Below, piece after piece: positions 1 to 8,869 of a stretch of DNA of 64,000 nt. The notes under the pieces are model-generated. The model had not been told where the DNA came from. It worked only from the letters and a program-made list of their open reading frames with translations, and did no database searches. Position 1 is the first letter of the stretch; the number at the start of each line of letters is the position of its first letter. This stretch comes from Actinomycetota bacterium (GTDB lineage: Bacteria > Actinomycetota > Acidimicrobiia > IMCC26256 > PALSA-610). The translations under genes were made by a program, and so were the position numbers. The stretch spans positions 1 through 64,000 of the forward strand of contig SXHN01000004.1 in the NCBI GenBank assembly GCA_005773635.1, in the 5' to 3' direction.

Positions 1-1872
1 ACCCCGTCGCCACAGTCGTTCGGTGTCGACACGCCGGGGCCGAGGGTTGCGATCACCTCACCGGCTGCGAACGAACTCGACTCGTCGTCGGGCACCACGT
101 TCACCAACAACAGCGTGGGCACCCAGGCGGTGACGTACACGGGTTGCGCGCCCGCCGGCATATGTGGCACGGCCTCCGACGCTACGAGCGGCCTTGCCAA
201 CGTCAAGGTCAGCGTGCAGCAGGGAACGGGCAACTATTGGAATGGTTCGTCGTTTGCAAGTGCGTCTGAAGTGCTGCTGACGGCAACGGGTACGACGACT
301 TGGAACCTGGCCTTCCCATTGGCCAACTTCCCGGCAGGCGGTACCTACACCATTCGTGCCCAAGCCACGGACAACGCAGGATTGAGCACATTCACTGCGA
401 CTCGCTCGTTCTTCATCGACTACAACCCGAGCGAGACGGTCTTTGTGTCGTCAACCGGGAACGACGGTAACTCTGGACTCACGACGGCGTTGCCGAAACT
501 CACGATTGGGTCGGCATTGCAAGCCGCGCAGGCCAATAGCCGGTCCACCGTGATTGTTGCAGCGGGTACGTACCCAGCGGTCAATATCTCGGGCGCGACC
601 TACGGCAACTCCAAGATCGTCAAGGGCGGGTTCTCGTCGTCGACTTGGCTTCGAGCGGCACCCGGTAGCAATACTGTGAGCATCTCGGCTGCTGGTACTG
701 CAGTGCTTATCGACGCAAAGACGAGCCAGGTGTTCCAGCAGGTTTCGGTAGCTGGGACCAACGCCGGGTTGAGTGCGGGCAGCAGTGTGTACGGGGTTCG
801 CGCAATAAATTCAGCATCGGTGACCTTGCAGCGCGCGCCGGTGACTGCGGAGGCAGGAGTGGCGGGTACAACCGGCGGCAATGGTGCCACGGGAGGCAAT
901 GCGACCGGTGGTGGCAACGGCCAGAGTTGGGACAACACGTGCAACGGCCAATTTGGTGGTAACGGCGGTACCTCCGGTGGTGGAACCGCCGGCGGCTCAG
1001 GCAACCCTGGCGGCGCAGCAGGATCAGGCGGTAGCCCTGGCGGTGGCTCCGGCGGCGGCGGGGGTCGAGGTGGTTGCGACGGCAACGGTGGCGGCACCGG
1101 CGGTAGCGGTGGCAACGGCGGTAGTGGTGGTGCAAGCGGCGGTGGCGCCGGCGGCACAGTCTTCGGCTCATGTTCGAGCTCGGGCGGCGGCGGCAACTCG
1201 GCCGGTGCCGCGGGCGCGGCTGCGAACAACGGCAGCGCCGGAACTGGTGCAACCCTTGCTAACGCAGGCACCACGGTATGGACACCGAATACACCAACCG
1301 GTGGTGGAACCGGTGATGGTGGCCGCGGCGGTGGCGCTGGCGGTGGCGGTGGCGGTGGTCGTGGTGGCGCCTGTAACGCGGACCGTGGCGCTGGCGGTGG
1401 CGGTGGCGGTGGCGGGGGCGGCGGCGGTACCGGCGGTAGCGCTGGGATCGCAGGCGGATCGTCGTTCGCGCTGTATTCGCACAACTCCACTATCTCCGTG
1501 CAGGACTCCAGTTCTGCGGCGGCAGGCAACGGCGGCAACGGTGGCGCTGGCGGTACCGGCGGCAACGGCGGCAACGGCGCTGGTGGCGGTTCAGGTGGCG
1601 GCGGTGGCGGCCACAACGATGGTGGCCCTGGCGGCAACGGCGGTTCTGGTAGTGCTGGAAAGCCCGGCGGTGGCGGCGGTGGCAGCGTTGGCGGTTGGAG
1701 CGTGGCTCGCTACTGCAGAGGTACATGCACCTATAACGTCGACGGCACATCAGGTAGCGCGACCTTTGGGAGCGCGGGCACCGGTGGCGGTGGTGGTGCT
1801 GGCGGTAGCGGTGGCGCCAACGGCACTTCGGGTGCAGCAGGCGTTGCGTCGGCGACGCGAACCGATCCGTAA
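1..1872 (+). CDS. Glycine-rich surface protein, 3' part (5' end outside window)
   Basis: The frame is open from base 1 with no stop, so the gene starts upstream; at least 623 residues are visible, ending in TAA. Residues about 38-140 resemble a bacterial Ig-like repeat ending in an ATDNAG-type motif. Residues about 147-280 start with VFVSSTGNDGNSG and look like a parallel beta-helix (DUF1565-like) stretch. From about residue 286 to the end the protein is almost pure Gly/Ala/Ser/Asn repeats, reminiscent of PE-PGRS or other glycine-rich adhesins, interrupted by short Cys-containing segments. I infer a secreted or surface-attached structural protein; no anchor is visible at the C terminus. A strong terminator follows. 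The enzyme-like or sorting N terminus cannot be judged. Confidence 0.75.
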   Translation, partial: TPSPQSFGVDTPGPRVAITSPAANELDSSSGTTFTNNSVGTQAVTYTGCAPAGICGTASDATSGLANVKVSVQQGTGNYWNGSSFASASEVLLTATGTTTWNLAFPLANFPAGGTYTIRAQATDNAGLSTFTATRSFFIDYNPSETVFVSSTGNDGNSGLTTALPKLTIGSALQAAQANSRSTVIVAAGTYPAVNISGATYGNSKIVKGGFSSSTWLRAAPGSNTVSISAAGTAVLIDAKTSQVFQQVSVAGTNAGLSAGSSVYGVRAINSASVTLQRAPVTAEAGVAGTTGGNGATGGNATGGGNGQSWDNTCNGQFGGNGGTSGGGTAGGSGNPGGAAGSGGSPGGGSGGGGGRGGCDGNGGGTGGSGGNGGSGGASGGGAGGTVFGSCSSSGGGGNSAGAAGAAANNGSAGTGATLANAGTTVWTPNTPTGGGTGDGGRGGGAGGGGGGGRGGACNADRGAGGGGGGGGGGGGTGGSAGIAGGSSFALYSHNSTISVQDSSSAAAGNGGNGGAGGTGGNGGNGAGGGSGGGGGGHNDGGPGGNGGSGSAGKPGGGGGGSVGGWSVARYCRGTCTYNVDGTSGSATFGSAGTGGGGGAGGSGGANGTSGAAGVASATRTDP

Positions 1873-1895
1873 CCGCGTCACGCGACCAATGATTC

Positions 1896-1924
1896 GGGCG
1901 GGTACTTCGGTACCCGCCCTTCTT
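1896..1924 (+). terminator. Rho-independent terminator of the glycine-rich protein gene
   Basis: A perfect 10-bp stem, GGGCGGGTAC (1896-1905) and GTACCCGCCC (1910-1919), closes a TTCG tetraloop and is followed by a T-rich run. It lies 24 bases after the TAA of the glycine-rich gene and 24 bases before the next start codon. Confidence 0.9.
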
Positions 1925-1947
1925 CATGCCTGGGCCTGCGAGCGATA

Positions 1948-3786
1948 ATGACATCGGTGAGCCGTCGACGTCGTTGTACCTATTGCCTTGCGCTGCTATT
2001 TGTTTCGCTGGCGGCTTGTTCCTCGGGATCGCGTTTGGAACCGAACCCACCCCTCGATGATGGTCCGCACCGGGTGCTCACACGACCGTGCGCGACGAAA
2101 GACACTCCGTCGCGGCAACCGTTGTCTGAGGATCCCAGGGGTGTAGATAACAATGATCTCGCGCGTTTTGAAGACGTGACGATCGCCGCGGGTCTCGTGC
2201 ATTGTCAAGGTCCGCGCAATGAGCCTGGTCGTTGCATCTTCAACTCCGAGCAAGTTGAAGCGCGCTTCCCTGAGCTTCGGGGCTCCGGTGTGTTGTTTCC
2301 GCGGGAGGATTCGTGTACTCCGGAGCGTCAAACGGGTGGGGTTGCGGTTGGCGATTATGACAATGATGATTGGCCGGACCTGTATTTCACTCGCCTCAAC
2401 GGCCCAGGTCTGCTGTATCGCAATGATCGACGCGGCGGATTCGAAGATGTGACGGCAAGAGCGCGCCTCGACGTATTGCCTGATCGTTCGAACGGAGCGA
2501 TCTGGTTTGATGCCGACAACGACGGCAACCTCGATTTGTTGGTCAACACCGTCGCAGGGAGTCGTGCGTATTTCTTTCGATCTGACGGCCGCGGGCATTT
2601 TCGCGAGCAAGCAATTGCACGCGGGCTCGCTGTCGAATCTGAGTTTCCGATCGCATCACAAAGCATCGCGGTCGGGGATTACGACAACGATGGTTACCTC
2701 GACGTTCATATGACTGAATGGCGGATGTTCGATTTTGGCGAGGTGGTGTCGACGGCTCGGCTTTTGCACAATCGTGGGGCCAAGCAACCAGGCTATTTTG
2801 AAGATCGCACCCGGGCGGCGGGCGTGAATCTGACGAGCGAGCGTGGAGTCGCTTGGTCGTTTGCGTCGGCGTTCGCGGATCTTGACGGCGATCAGTTCAC
2901 AGATCTGTACGTCGCGAGCGATTTCGGAACCAGCCGGTTGTTTTGGAACAATGGAGACGGCACGTTTCGCGACGGGACCCGTGCTGCGGCGGTCGGCACC
3001 GAAGAAAATGGCATGGGCTTGGCGATCGCCGACATCACCGGTGACGCGCGACCCGACATTTTCGTGTCGTCTATCTACGATCCCGACCAAGTGTGCAATG
3101 ACGGAAACTGCAATCACGGAAAATCAGGAAACCGTCTTTTTCGGAATCTCGGTAGTCGACGATTCATTGATGCGACCGATGAATTCGGTGTACGCGATGG
3201 AGGGTGGGGTTGGGGTGCCGCGTTCATTGACGCCGCCAACACCGGGAGGCTGGGTCTCGTACAGGCGAGCGGCATTGATTACCCTTCGTATCCAGATGAT
3301 GAGTTCCTCGATGGGCCGACCTTCTACTGGGATCTTGCTGAGCCTTCCGCGGCATCATCGGCCGCTACGAATGTTGGTCTGGCGCAGGCCGGCCCTGGCA
3401 AAGGTGTCGCGACCCTCGACTTCGATCGTGACGGTCGCACTGATGTCGTGATCGCTCGCGACGGGAGGACTCCGTTGTTGTACCGCAACGTCACCGAGGG
3501 CGGTAATCATTGGCTCGATGTGCAGCTAGAAGGCGATCACGGAGCGACGGTTGTAGGTGCGCGTATCAGCGTGCAGCCGACTGCAGACGGCCCTGCACAA
3601 TCTCAGTTGTACCAATCCTCAAGTCACTTTCTCGGTCAGAGTCAGACAGTTGCGCATTTCGGGCTCGATTCGCATGATCATGTCGTTGCCGTTGTGCGGG
3701 TGACGTGGCCAGGCGGTGGTGGTCGCGTGACAGAACTACGAAATGTTGCAGTCGATCAGTTGCTCGAGATCAAGGCGCCGCGTTGA
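1948..3786 (+). CDS. CRTAC1/UnbV-like FG-GAP repeat lipoprotein (copy 1)
   Basis: 612 residues. The N terminus is a lipoprotein signal with lipobox LAAC near residue 24. The body has repeated FG-GAP/VCBS blades carrying calcium-type DxDxDxxxD loops, for example GDYDNDDWPDLYFTRL, DYDNDGYLDVH, DLDGDQFTDLYVA and DFDRDGRTDVV. The last about 120 residues match the ASPIC/UnbV domain, ending in a WPGG-type strand. Cysteine signatures shared with the two paralogues in this window are CIFN, CTPER and CNDGNC. I infer an outer-face, membrane-tethered beta-propeller; no catalytic residues are known for the family. It is the first gene of the UnbV/UnbU-like cluster. Its ASPIC region reads HGATVVGARI where the paralogues have SNRDGVGAVV, so it has diverged most there. 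Confidence 0.88.
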   Translation: MTSVSRRRRCTYCLALLFVSLAACSSGSRLEPNPPLDDGPHRVLTRPCATKDTPSRQPLSEDPRGVDNNDLARFEDVTIAAGLVHCQGPRNEPGRCIFNSEQVEARFPELRGSGVLFPREDSCTPERQTGGVAVGDYDNDDWPDLYFTRLNGPGLLYRNDRRGGFEDVTARARLDVLPDRSNGAIWFDADNDGNLDLLVNTVAGSRAYFFRSDGRGHFREQAIARGLAVESEFPIASQSIAVGDYDNDGYLDVHMTEWRMFDFGEVVSTARLLHNRGAKQPGYFEDRTRAAGVNLTSERGVAWSFASAFADLDGDQFTDLYVASDFGTSRLFWNNGDGTFRDGTRAAAVGTEENGMGLAIADITGDARPDIFVSSIYDPDQVCNDGNCNHGKSGNRLFRNLGSRRFIDATDEFGVRDGGWGWGAAFIDAANTGRLGLVQASGIDYPSYPDDEFLDGPTFYWDLAEPSAASSAATNVGLAQAGPGKGVATLDFDRDGRTDVVIARDGRTPLLYRNVTEGGNHWLDVQLEGDHGATVVGARISVQPTADGPAQSQLYQSSSHFLGQSQTVAHFGLDSHDHVVAVVRVTWPGGGGRVTELRNVAVDQLLEIKAPR

Positions 3787-3854
3787 GTCGGCGCGTCCGC
3801 TTTGCTGCCGCTCGTGTGCAGCGCGCACGCGGTGCTCCGTGCACATCTTTAACG

Positions 3855-5717
3855 ATGCCATACGCTGACGGGGTGGGCTGGTTCGCGAGCTGTCGATCTG
3901 GCCTCAACATCATCCGCGCCATACGAGGGATGTGTGCAGCAGCGTTGATGCTCAGTGCATGCGGCGGATCGTCCGGCAACGCAACACAACGTACCGGCTC
4001 ATCAGTCGTTGGCGCCGCGTGTGACACGAGCGAAAGTTTGGTCAGCCCCAAAGTGCAGAACCCTCCATCGGTGCGGGGCGACCAGATCTTGCCGAGCTTC
4101 CGCGAAGTGGCAAAGGCCTCGGGAATCGATTATTGCCAAGGCAAGCGTCGCAACGCGCCGGATTGTTTATTGAACACAACGAGTGTGCGGGAGAAGTTTC
4201 CGAAGTTTGCCACGAACCCAGCGTTGTTCGACGGCGGTGAAGCGTGCGAATCTGAGCGACAAACAGGGGGTGCTGCTGTCGGAGACTATGACGATGATGG
4301 CTGGCCCGATGTGTACGTAACGCGGCTCGACGGTCCAGGCTTGTTGTTTCGCAATCAACGCGACGGGAACTTTCGTGACGTAACCCGTGACGCAGGGTTG
4401 ATGTCAGTTAGCGATGCTACAAACGGGGCGGGCTTCGCAGATCTTGACAACGATGGCGACGCTGACTTGGTGGTCACCACCATCGCCTCAGATCGCGTCT
4501 ACTACTTCGTCAATGATGGTGCGGGGCGCTTCGATGAGCAGGGCGCCGAACGAGGGCTCAGCGGCAATGGCACCACCCCGAACGTATCCCAAAGCGTGAA
4601 TTTCGGCGACTATGACAATGATGGCTACCTCGACGCTCACATCACCGAATGGCGGAAGTTCCCGCTACCCGCACCCCATCGGTCAGCTGCCCGGTTGTTT
4701 CGGAATCGTGGGCGCGAAGATCCTGGCAAATTTGAGGATGTGACGGTGAACGCTGGAGTGGAAATGTCGGTCGGCGGCAGCTCGGATTGGTCATTTTCAT
4801 CCGCGTTGAGGGATCTCGACGGCGACGGGTTCGCCGACCTCATCGTCGCCAGCGATTTCGGCACAAGTCGCCTGTTCTGGAACGATGGCCGCGGCGGATT
4901 TGTCGATGGCACTGAGGCACTGAAGTTCGGCGACGATGTCGATGCGATGGGTCTCGCGATCATTGACGTTGACGGCGATCAGCTACTCGACATTTTCGTT
5001 TCAGGAATCCTCGACCCCCCGAGCGACTGTGCCAACGGCAACTGTAACAACGGGCGCAGCGGGAACCGGCTGTATCGCAATCGAGGCGATCGGCGATTTG
5101 AGGATGCGACGGATCGCTTCGGTGTCCGTGACGGTAAGTGGGGTTGGGGAACCGCGTTTTTCGATCCCACGAATTCGGGAAGATTCGACCTAATTCAGGC
5201 CAGCGGAATGGACTTGCCATACGTTGTGTCAGGGGAGTGGAAAGGCGGACCAACGCTGTTTTGGGCAGCCGCGGGCAAGGGATTATTTCAGGAGCGCGCT
5301 GCTGACGTCGGGCTAGTCGAACGGGGTACAGGAAAGGCGCTTGTGGTGTTCGATTATGACCGAGATGGGAAGCAGGATGTTCTCATTGTCCGCGACGGGA
5401 AGGGCCCATCGCTGTTTCACAACGCGACGAAGGGAACCGGACATTGGCTCGAGGTCAAGCTGATCGGTCGGCAGTCGAATCGTGATGGTGTTGGCGCCGT
5501 CGTACGAATTGTTCGCAATGGAACGACGATATCGACCATGGAGTATGGGTCCATCACCCACTATCTAGGTAGCAGCGAAAATATTGCGCACTTCGGGATC
5601 GGGCCCGACGCGTCAGGGACCTTTGAAGTGCAGGTATTTTGGCCTGCGAGCGGCACGAGTTCGTCCAGGGTTGTCAGGTCGCTCGACACGCGGATCGAGA
5701 TCCGCGAGTCTCCGTAG
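3855..5717 (+). CDS. CRTAC1/UnbV-like FG-GAP repeat lipoprotein (copy 2)
   Basis: 620 residues from ATG 3855. The frame is open further upstream to 3705, but that would overlap copy 1 and bury the signal peptide. The chosen start gives an arginine-containing n-region, a hydrophobic stretch and lipobox LSAC; ATG 3930 is an alternative but leaves a very short signal. Blades include GDYDDDGWPDVYVTRL, DYDNDGYLDAH and DLDGDGFADLIVA. Conserved family cysteines are CLLN, CESER and CANGNC, and the C terminus has an ASPIC/UnbV domain with SNRDGVGAVV and AHFGIG. It ends 8 bases before the stop of the convergent UnbU-like gene. Role inferred as for copy 1: an extracytoplasmic scaffold or ligand-binding propeller. 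Confidence 0.85.
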   Translation: MPYADGVGWFASCRSGLNIIRAIRGMCAAALMLSACGGSSGNATQRTGSSVVGAACDTSESLVSPKVQNPPSVRGDQILPSFREVAKASGIDYCQGKRRNAPDCLLNTTSVREKFPKFATNPALFDGGEACESERQTGGAAVGDYDDDGWPDVYVTRLDGPGLLFRNQRDGNFRDVTRDAGLMSVSDATNGAGFADLDNDGDADLVVTTIASDRVYYFVNDGAGRFDEQGAERGLSGNGTTPNVSQSVNFGDYDNDGYLDAHITEWRKFPLPAPHRSAARLFRNRGREDPGKFEDVTVNAGVEMSVGGSSDWSFSSALRDLDGDGFADLIVASDFGTSRLFWNDGRGGFVDGTEALKFGDDVDAMGLAIIDVDGDQLLDIFVSGILDPPSDCANGNCNNGRSGNRLYRNRGDRRFEDATDRFGVRDGKWGWGTAFFDPTNSGRFDLIQASGMDLPYVVSGEWKGGPTLFWAAAGKGLFQERAADVGLVERGTGKALVVFDYDRDGKQDVLIVRDGKGPSLFHNATKGTGHWLEVKLIGRQSNRDGVGAVVRIVRNGTTISTMEYGSITHYLGSSENIAHFGIGPDASGTFEVQVFWPASGTSSSRVVRSLDTRIEIRESP

Positions 5718-5725
5718 CGATGCTT

Positions 5726-7258
5726 CTACGGTTGTGTCCAGCCAGTTGGCGGTTGGTCGGTTGTAATAAGCCAGTGTTTATTGATGTATTTCACTTCATA
5801 GGTCGTGTGGAGCAATGAAGTTGTCGTCGTGGTATCACCGCCGGCTGATTGATCACTGAACTTTGTGCCGCGCAGCGTAACGAGGACGGCTGGCGGACCC
5901 TGTCCGGGACGGCGAGCCAGTGAAATAGTGATCTTCGAAAGTTCGTATCGTTCGACCACGCTGCTTGCCCGCGTGGCTTCATCGGTAATGCGTTTGGCGA
6001 GATGGTCGTGCCAGGATTCTGCTGCTGCGGTGGAGAGCAGCCGTAGATCCTGGCTGCGCTGGGCATCACCAATGATACGTAGATCCACGATGGTGTCGAC
6101 CGCGATGACGTTTGCGGTTTTTGCCTCAATCTGGGATGAGATGCGGTTGGAATTGTCGACTTCGACGGGTGGGATGTCGCTGCGTTCCAACCTGATCTCG
6201 GGGCGGAGTCGCATGGTTGCTTCGGCAGGTGCACCGAGATCACTGCGTCCGAATGACGTTGCAATAAGTAGGACCGCAGTACACCCGACCACCGACAGCA
6301 CTGCGAGCGGAGATCGGAAGCGCGCGCCACGGCTCGGGGTTGGAGCGGCAAGCCAATCGATCATGGGGCGGGCGGCGCACACGATCGCGAGTGCGGCGAG
6401 TAGTGCGACTTTGGTTGCAAACTCGGTACGTTGGGGTGCGATCATGAGTGCCGCAATCACAGCGATTGACGAGGCATACAGGTTGCGGCCAATCCGGGTT
6501 GCAGGTGACGTTTTCGGGTCGGTAATCATGAAGAACATGAACACCAATACCTCGGGAGATGTTGCCAGAATCCTTGTGAAGTTGTTACCACAAACGGGGC
6601 CAACGTGCCAGCGTGCAGTCATGCAATGGTCGGCCGCTCCGAGGATCATCATGCAGATTGCAAAGGTTGCCCAAAACACCACAGCAATCGCGAGCATCCG
6701 CAAACGCGAGAGAATAACGAGCCCACCGATCAAGATGATCGTGAGTGCGGCGTAGATGCGCGGAGAATTTGAGCCCCACCAGAAGTCCAATGGTTCGGCT
6801 CTGGATGACCCGAGTACCAAAAAGCACAGCAGAAGACCAAAATTGGATGGGTTGAAGATGTGACGACCATCGCGCCTCAACAGATACTTGGAGAGCAACG
6901 AAATTGCTGCGGTTGCAGCGAAGATCCACCAACCGCGGGTACTCCACCACTCACCATGTTCGGTGCCGGGCACACGCAGAATGAATGCGACCCCATTGCC
7001 TGTGAGCATGGCACTTGCGGGCCATACGATTGCTCGGTGACGCCGCAGCATGATCAGGAATTCCAACGCCGCGCTGGTGAAGATCGAAATCAGGATTTGT
7101 GCGATCGACAATTCGAAGTGCAAGACGGTCTGGCCAAGTATGTGCAGCGAAATGATGACGCTGGCAAGGTGCAGCCGCGGATCGCGCAACGTCGGCAGCA
7201 CGACCGGAATGCTCCGGTCGCGAATCTTCAAAGCGCGCGTCGCGTGCAAGGTGGTCAT
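5726..7258 (-). CDS. UnbU/RnfD-like integral membrane protein
   Basis: 510 residues from ATG 7258; the longer open frame to 7639 is arginine-rich shadow sequence of the opposite gene. Residues about 25-330 form roughly eight to ten hydrophobic helices of the NQR2/RnfD/RnfE type, with the typical segments HIFNPSNFGLLL and FMITDPKTSP. The last about 180 residues are soluble and probably extracytoplasmic. The closest named family I recall is UnbU, found beside UnbV in enediyne clusters and often annotated as an Rnf complex D-like subunit. RnfD binds FMN through a threonine; I could not pinpoint an equivalent. The gene sits, on the opposite strand, between UnbV-like copies 2 and 3. Its start is 6 bases from that of the divergent lipoprotein gene. 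Confidence 0.75.
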   Translation of the reverse strand: MTTLHATRALKIRDRSIPVVLPTLRDPRLHLASVIISLHILGQTVLHFELSIAQILISIFTSAALEFLIMLRRHRAIVWPASAMLTGNGVAFILRVPGTEHGEWWSTRGWWIFAATAAISLLSKYLLRRDGRHIFNPSNFGLLLCFLVLGSSRAEPLDFWWGSNSPRIYAALTIILIGGLVILSRLRMLAIAVVFWATFAICMMILGAADHCMTARWHVGPVCGNNFTRILATSPEVLVFMFFMITDPKTSPATRIGRNLYASSIAVIAALMIAPQRTEFATKVALLAALAIVCAARPMIDWLAAPTPSRGARFRSPLAVLSVVGCTAVLLIATSFGRSDLGAPAEATMRLRPEIRLERSDIPPVEVDNSNRISSQIEAKTANVIAVDTIVDLRIIGDAQRSQDLRLLSTAAAESWHDHLAKRITDEATRASSVVERYELSKITISLARRPGQGPPAVLVTLRGTKFSDQSAGGDTTTTTSLLHTTYEVKYINKHWLITTDQPPTGWTQP

Positions 7259-7264
7259 CCTGGC

Positions 7265-8869
7265 GTGACAGGCTACTTCTTCACGTTGGTTACTTTCGTG
7301 GTCTGGGCGGTTGCGGCTGCCGCTTGTACGACAGGTTCGAAACCAAATGGGCTGACGTCGAGCTTGGCGAGCACGACGACAGCGTTGCCGTCGCGGTCTG
7401 AGTCGATTCAAAGAGGTCTGGATTGGTTGCAACAACAACCAGATCCTGACCCTGGGGGCCTCATCGAGCTCGTCAGCATCTTGACGTACGTGCGCGCAGC
7501 CACCGATTTGGGTGACCCTGATGATCTTGCGGCTCGAAAACGCCGCTCGATGACTGCGGCTGCGGCGAGCTTGGATCCGCAGATTTCGGCGTTGGCGCGT
7601 TGGATCGGTGGCACAGACGTGCCGAAGCAGGCTCCGCAATTCCTTGGAGCGAATTCACTGAACAAGTTGTTGGGTATCGCCTTGTGGTGTGACGTCTACG
7701 AACCACCACTCGGGTATCTCGCCGCGTTGGATGCGGCCAGCGGCGGGACAGCGGTGACCCAAGTCGCGGCGGCGGGCTCAACGCAATTCCTGATCGATAA
7801 CGGGTGTGTCGCGGCGCAACGTTTGGCGCCCACACGCGAACGACTACGTGGCGACTTGGTCAAACTCGCGGCATCGGGCGACACCGACGCTTCATTGAGT
7901 GCTGGAGCCCTGGTTGTCACCCTCGGCGGGGACGCAGAGCTCCCGAGACACTGGTACGACTCGGTGCAGCGAAAGCAGCGCGGTGATGGATCATGGGGGG
8001 CCGGCGAAGCCGTTGGCTCTACGCGGGAAGATTGGCGAGCGACTGCGTGGGCGATTCGCAACCTTGCTGATGCAGAGCTCCGCGCTCGCCGGGCATCTGC
8101 GCCGCCTTTGTTAGCAAGCCCCACGCAATTCGAACGACGTGAAATCGGTCCGAGACCAGCACTTGTCGTAGGCACATTGCGCAACGATGATCGTCAAGCG
8201 TTGTCACGGATCTCGCTGCAACACGATGATGTTTTGGCAGCCATCCCAGGCACCGAGCCTTTCGGTCAACATAATCACGATGAAGTAGCTCGCGACCCGT
8301 TGTCGGCTAGAGACAAGTCGTTGCTCGACGATCAACTCAAGGTTGCGGCGGCATCTGCTGTTCGCCTTGCGAGTCTGAGCGATGTGGTCGACGACGGGTA
8401 CGTCATGGGCTCGGCGTTTATTCCTGCGGCTGGTGCACACTGGATCCGTTGGTCTCTAGTCGACCAACCGTTCGAAGCGGGGCGTCCATCTATGGTGCTG
8501 CTCAACGGCAGCGAAGCCGACGCGGATGTTGTTGGGTTCAGCTACGTCCTGCGCAATGTCGGCGGAGCGCCCGAAGGATTTGCCGGGTCGAGCGATGTTT
8601 GGCACCGGCATACGGGTATTTGTTTCGCGAATGGACGCGTGGTGAGCTCGGACATTTTGTCACGACCGGATTGTCGCGTGTTGAGTCTCATGATCGCAGC
8701 CGACCCAGGCCGGGTATCGGTCGATCTGCTTGCCGGTGACGACATCTGGATGCTGCACGCATGGGTTGTGCCTCGATACCCCAACCCAGGAGGCATTTTC
8801 GTAACCAATAACCCGAACATTCGTTGCGACGCATGCCCTGCATGGCTCGCAGGTGGCGAAGTGTTGTGA
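7265..8869 (+). CDS. Lipoprotein with alpha/alpha-toroid-like region and WHxH domain
   Basis: 534 residues from GTG 7265, with AAGGTGG 10 bases upstream; the frame is open upstream but antisense to the UnbU-like gene. A hydrophobic signal ends in AAAAC, a lipobox. Residues about 40-270 are helical. They contain QRKQRGDGSW followed by ATAWAIRNL, which resembles the QW repeat of squalene-hopene cyclase-type alpha/alpha toroids; the catalytic DxDD motif is not seen. Residues about 375-534 carry GAHWIRWS, WHRHTGIC and DIWMLHAWVV, then NPGGIF and NPNIRCDAC. The same domain makes up the lipoprotein at 10647-11468. I infer a secreted, perhaps metal-binding protein. No named family recognised for the C-terminal domain. 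Confidence 0.72.
   Translation: MTGYFFTLVTFVVWAVAAAACTTGSKPNGLTSSLASTTTALPSRSESIQRGLDWLQQQPDPDPGGLIELVSILTYVRAATDLGDPDDLAARKRRSMTAAAASLDPQISALARWIGGTDVPKQAPQFLGANSLNKLLGIALWCDVYEPPLGYLAALDAASGGTAVTQVAAAGSTQFLIDNGCVAAQRLAPTRERLRGDLVKLAASGDTDASLSAGALVVTLGGDAELPRHWYDSVQRKQRGDGSWGAGEAVGSTREDWRATAWAIRNLADAELRARRASAPPLLASPTQFERREIGPRPALVVGTLRNDDRQALSRISLQHDDVLAAIPGTEPFGQHNHDEVARDPLSARDKSLLDDQLKVAAASAVRLASLSDVVDDGYVMGSAFIPAAGAHWIRWSLVDQPFEAGRPSMVLLNGSEADADVVGFSYVLRNVGGAPEGFAGSSDVWHRHTGICFANGRVVSSDILSRPDCRVLSLMIAADPGRVSVDLLAGDDIWMLHAWVVPRYPNPGGIFVTNNPNIRCDACPAWLAGGEVL

Noticed and set aside
600-1637. A 345-residue proline-rich open frame on the minus strand
   Set aside because: It is the mirror of the glycine-rich codons (GGN read as NCC) and has no start signal or family similarity.
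881-1948. A 355-residue Ala/Val/Arg-rich open frame on the plus strand
   Set aside because: It is a frame shadow of the glycine-rich repeat; codon composition has no coding character.
6860-7264. N-terminal extension of the lipoprotein at 7265
   Set aside because: It is antisense to the UnbU-like gene, His/Asp/Arg-rich, and would bury the signal peptide.
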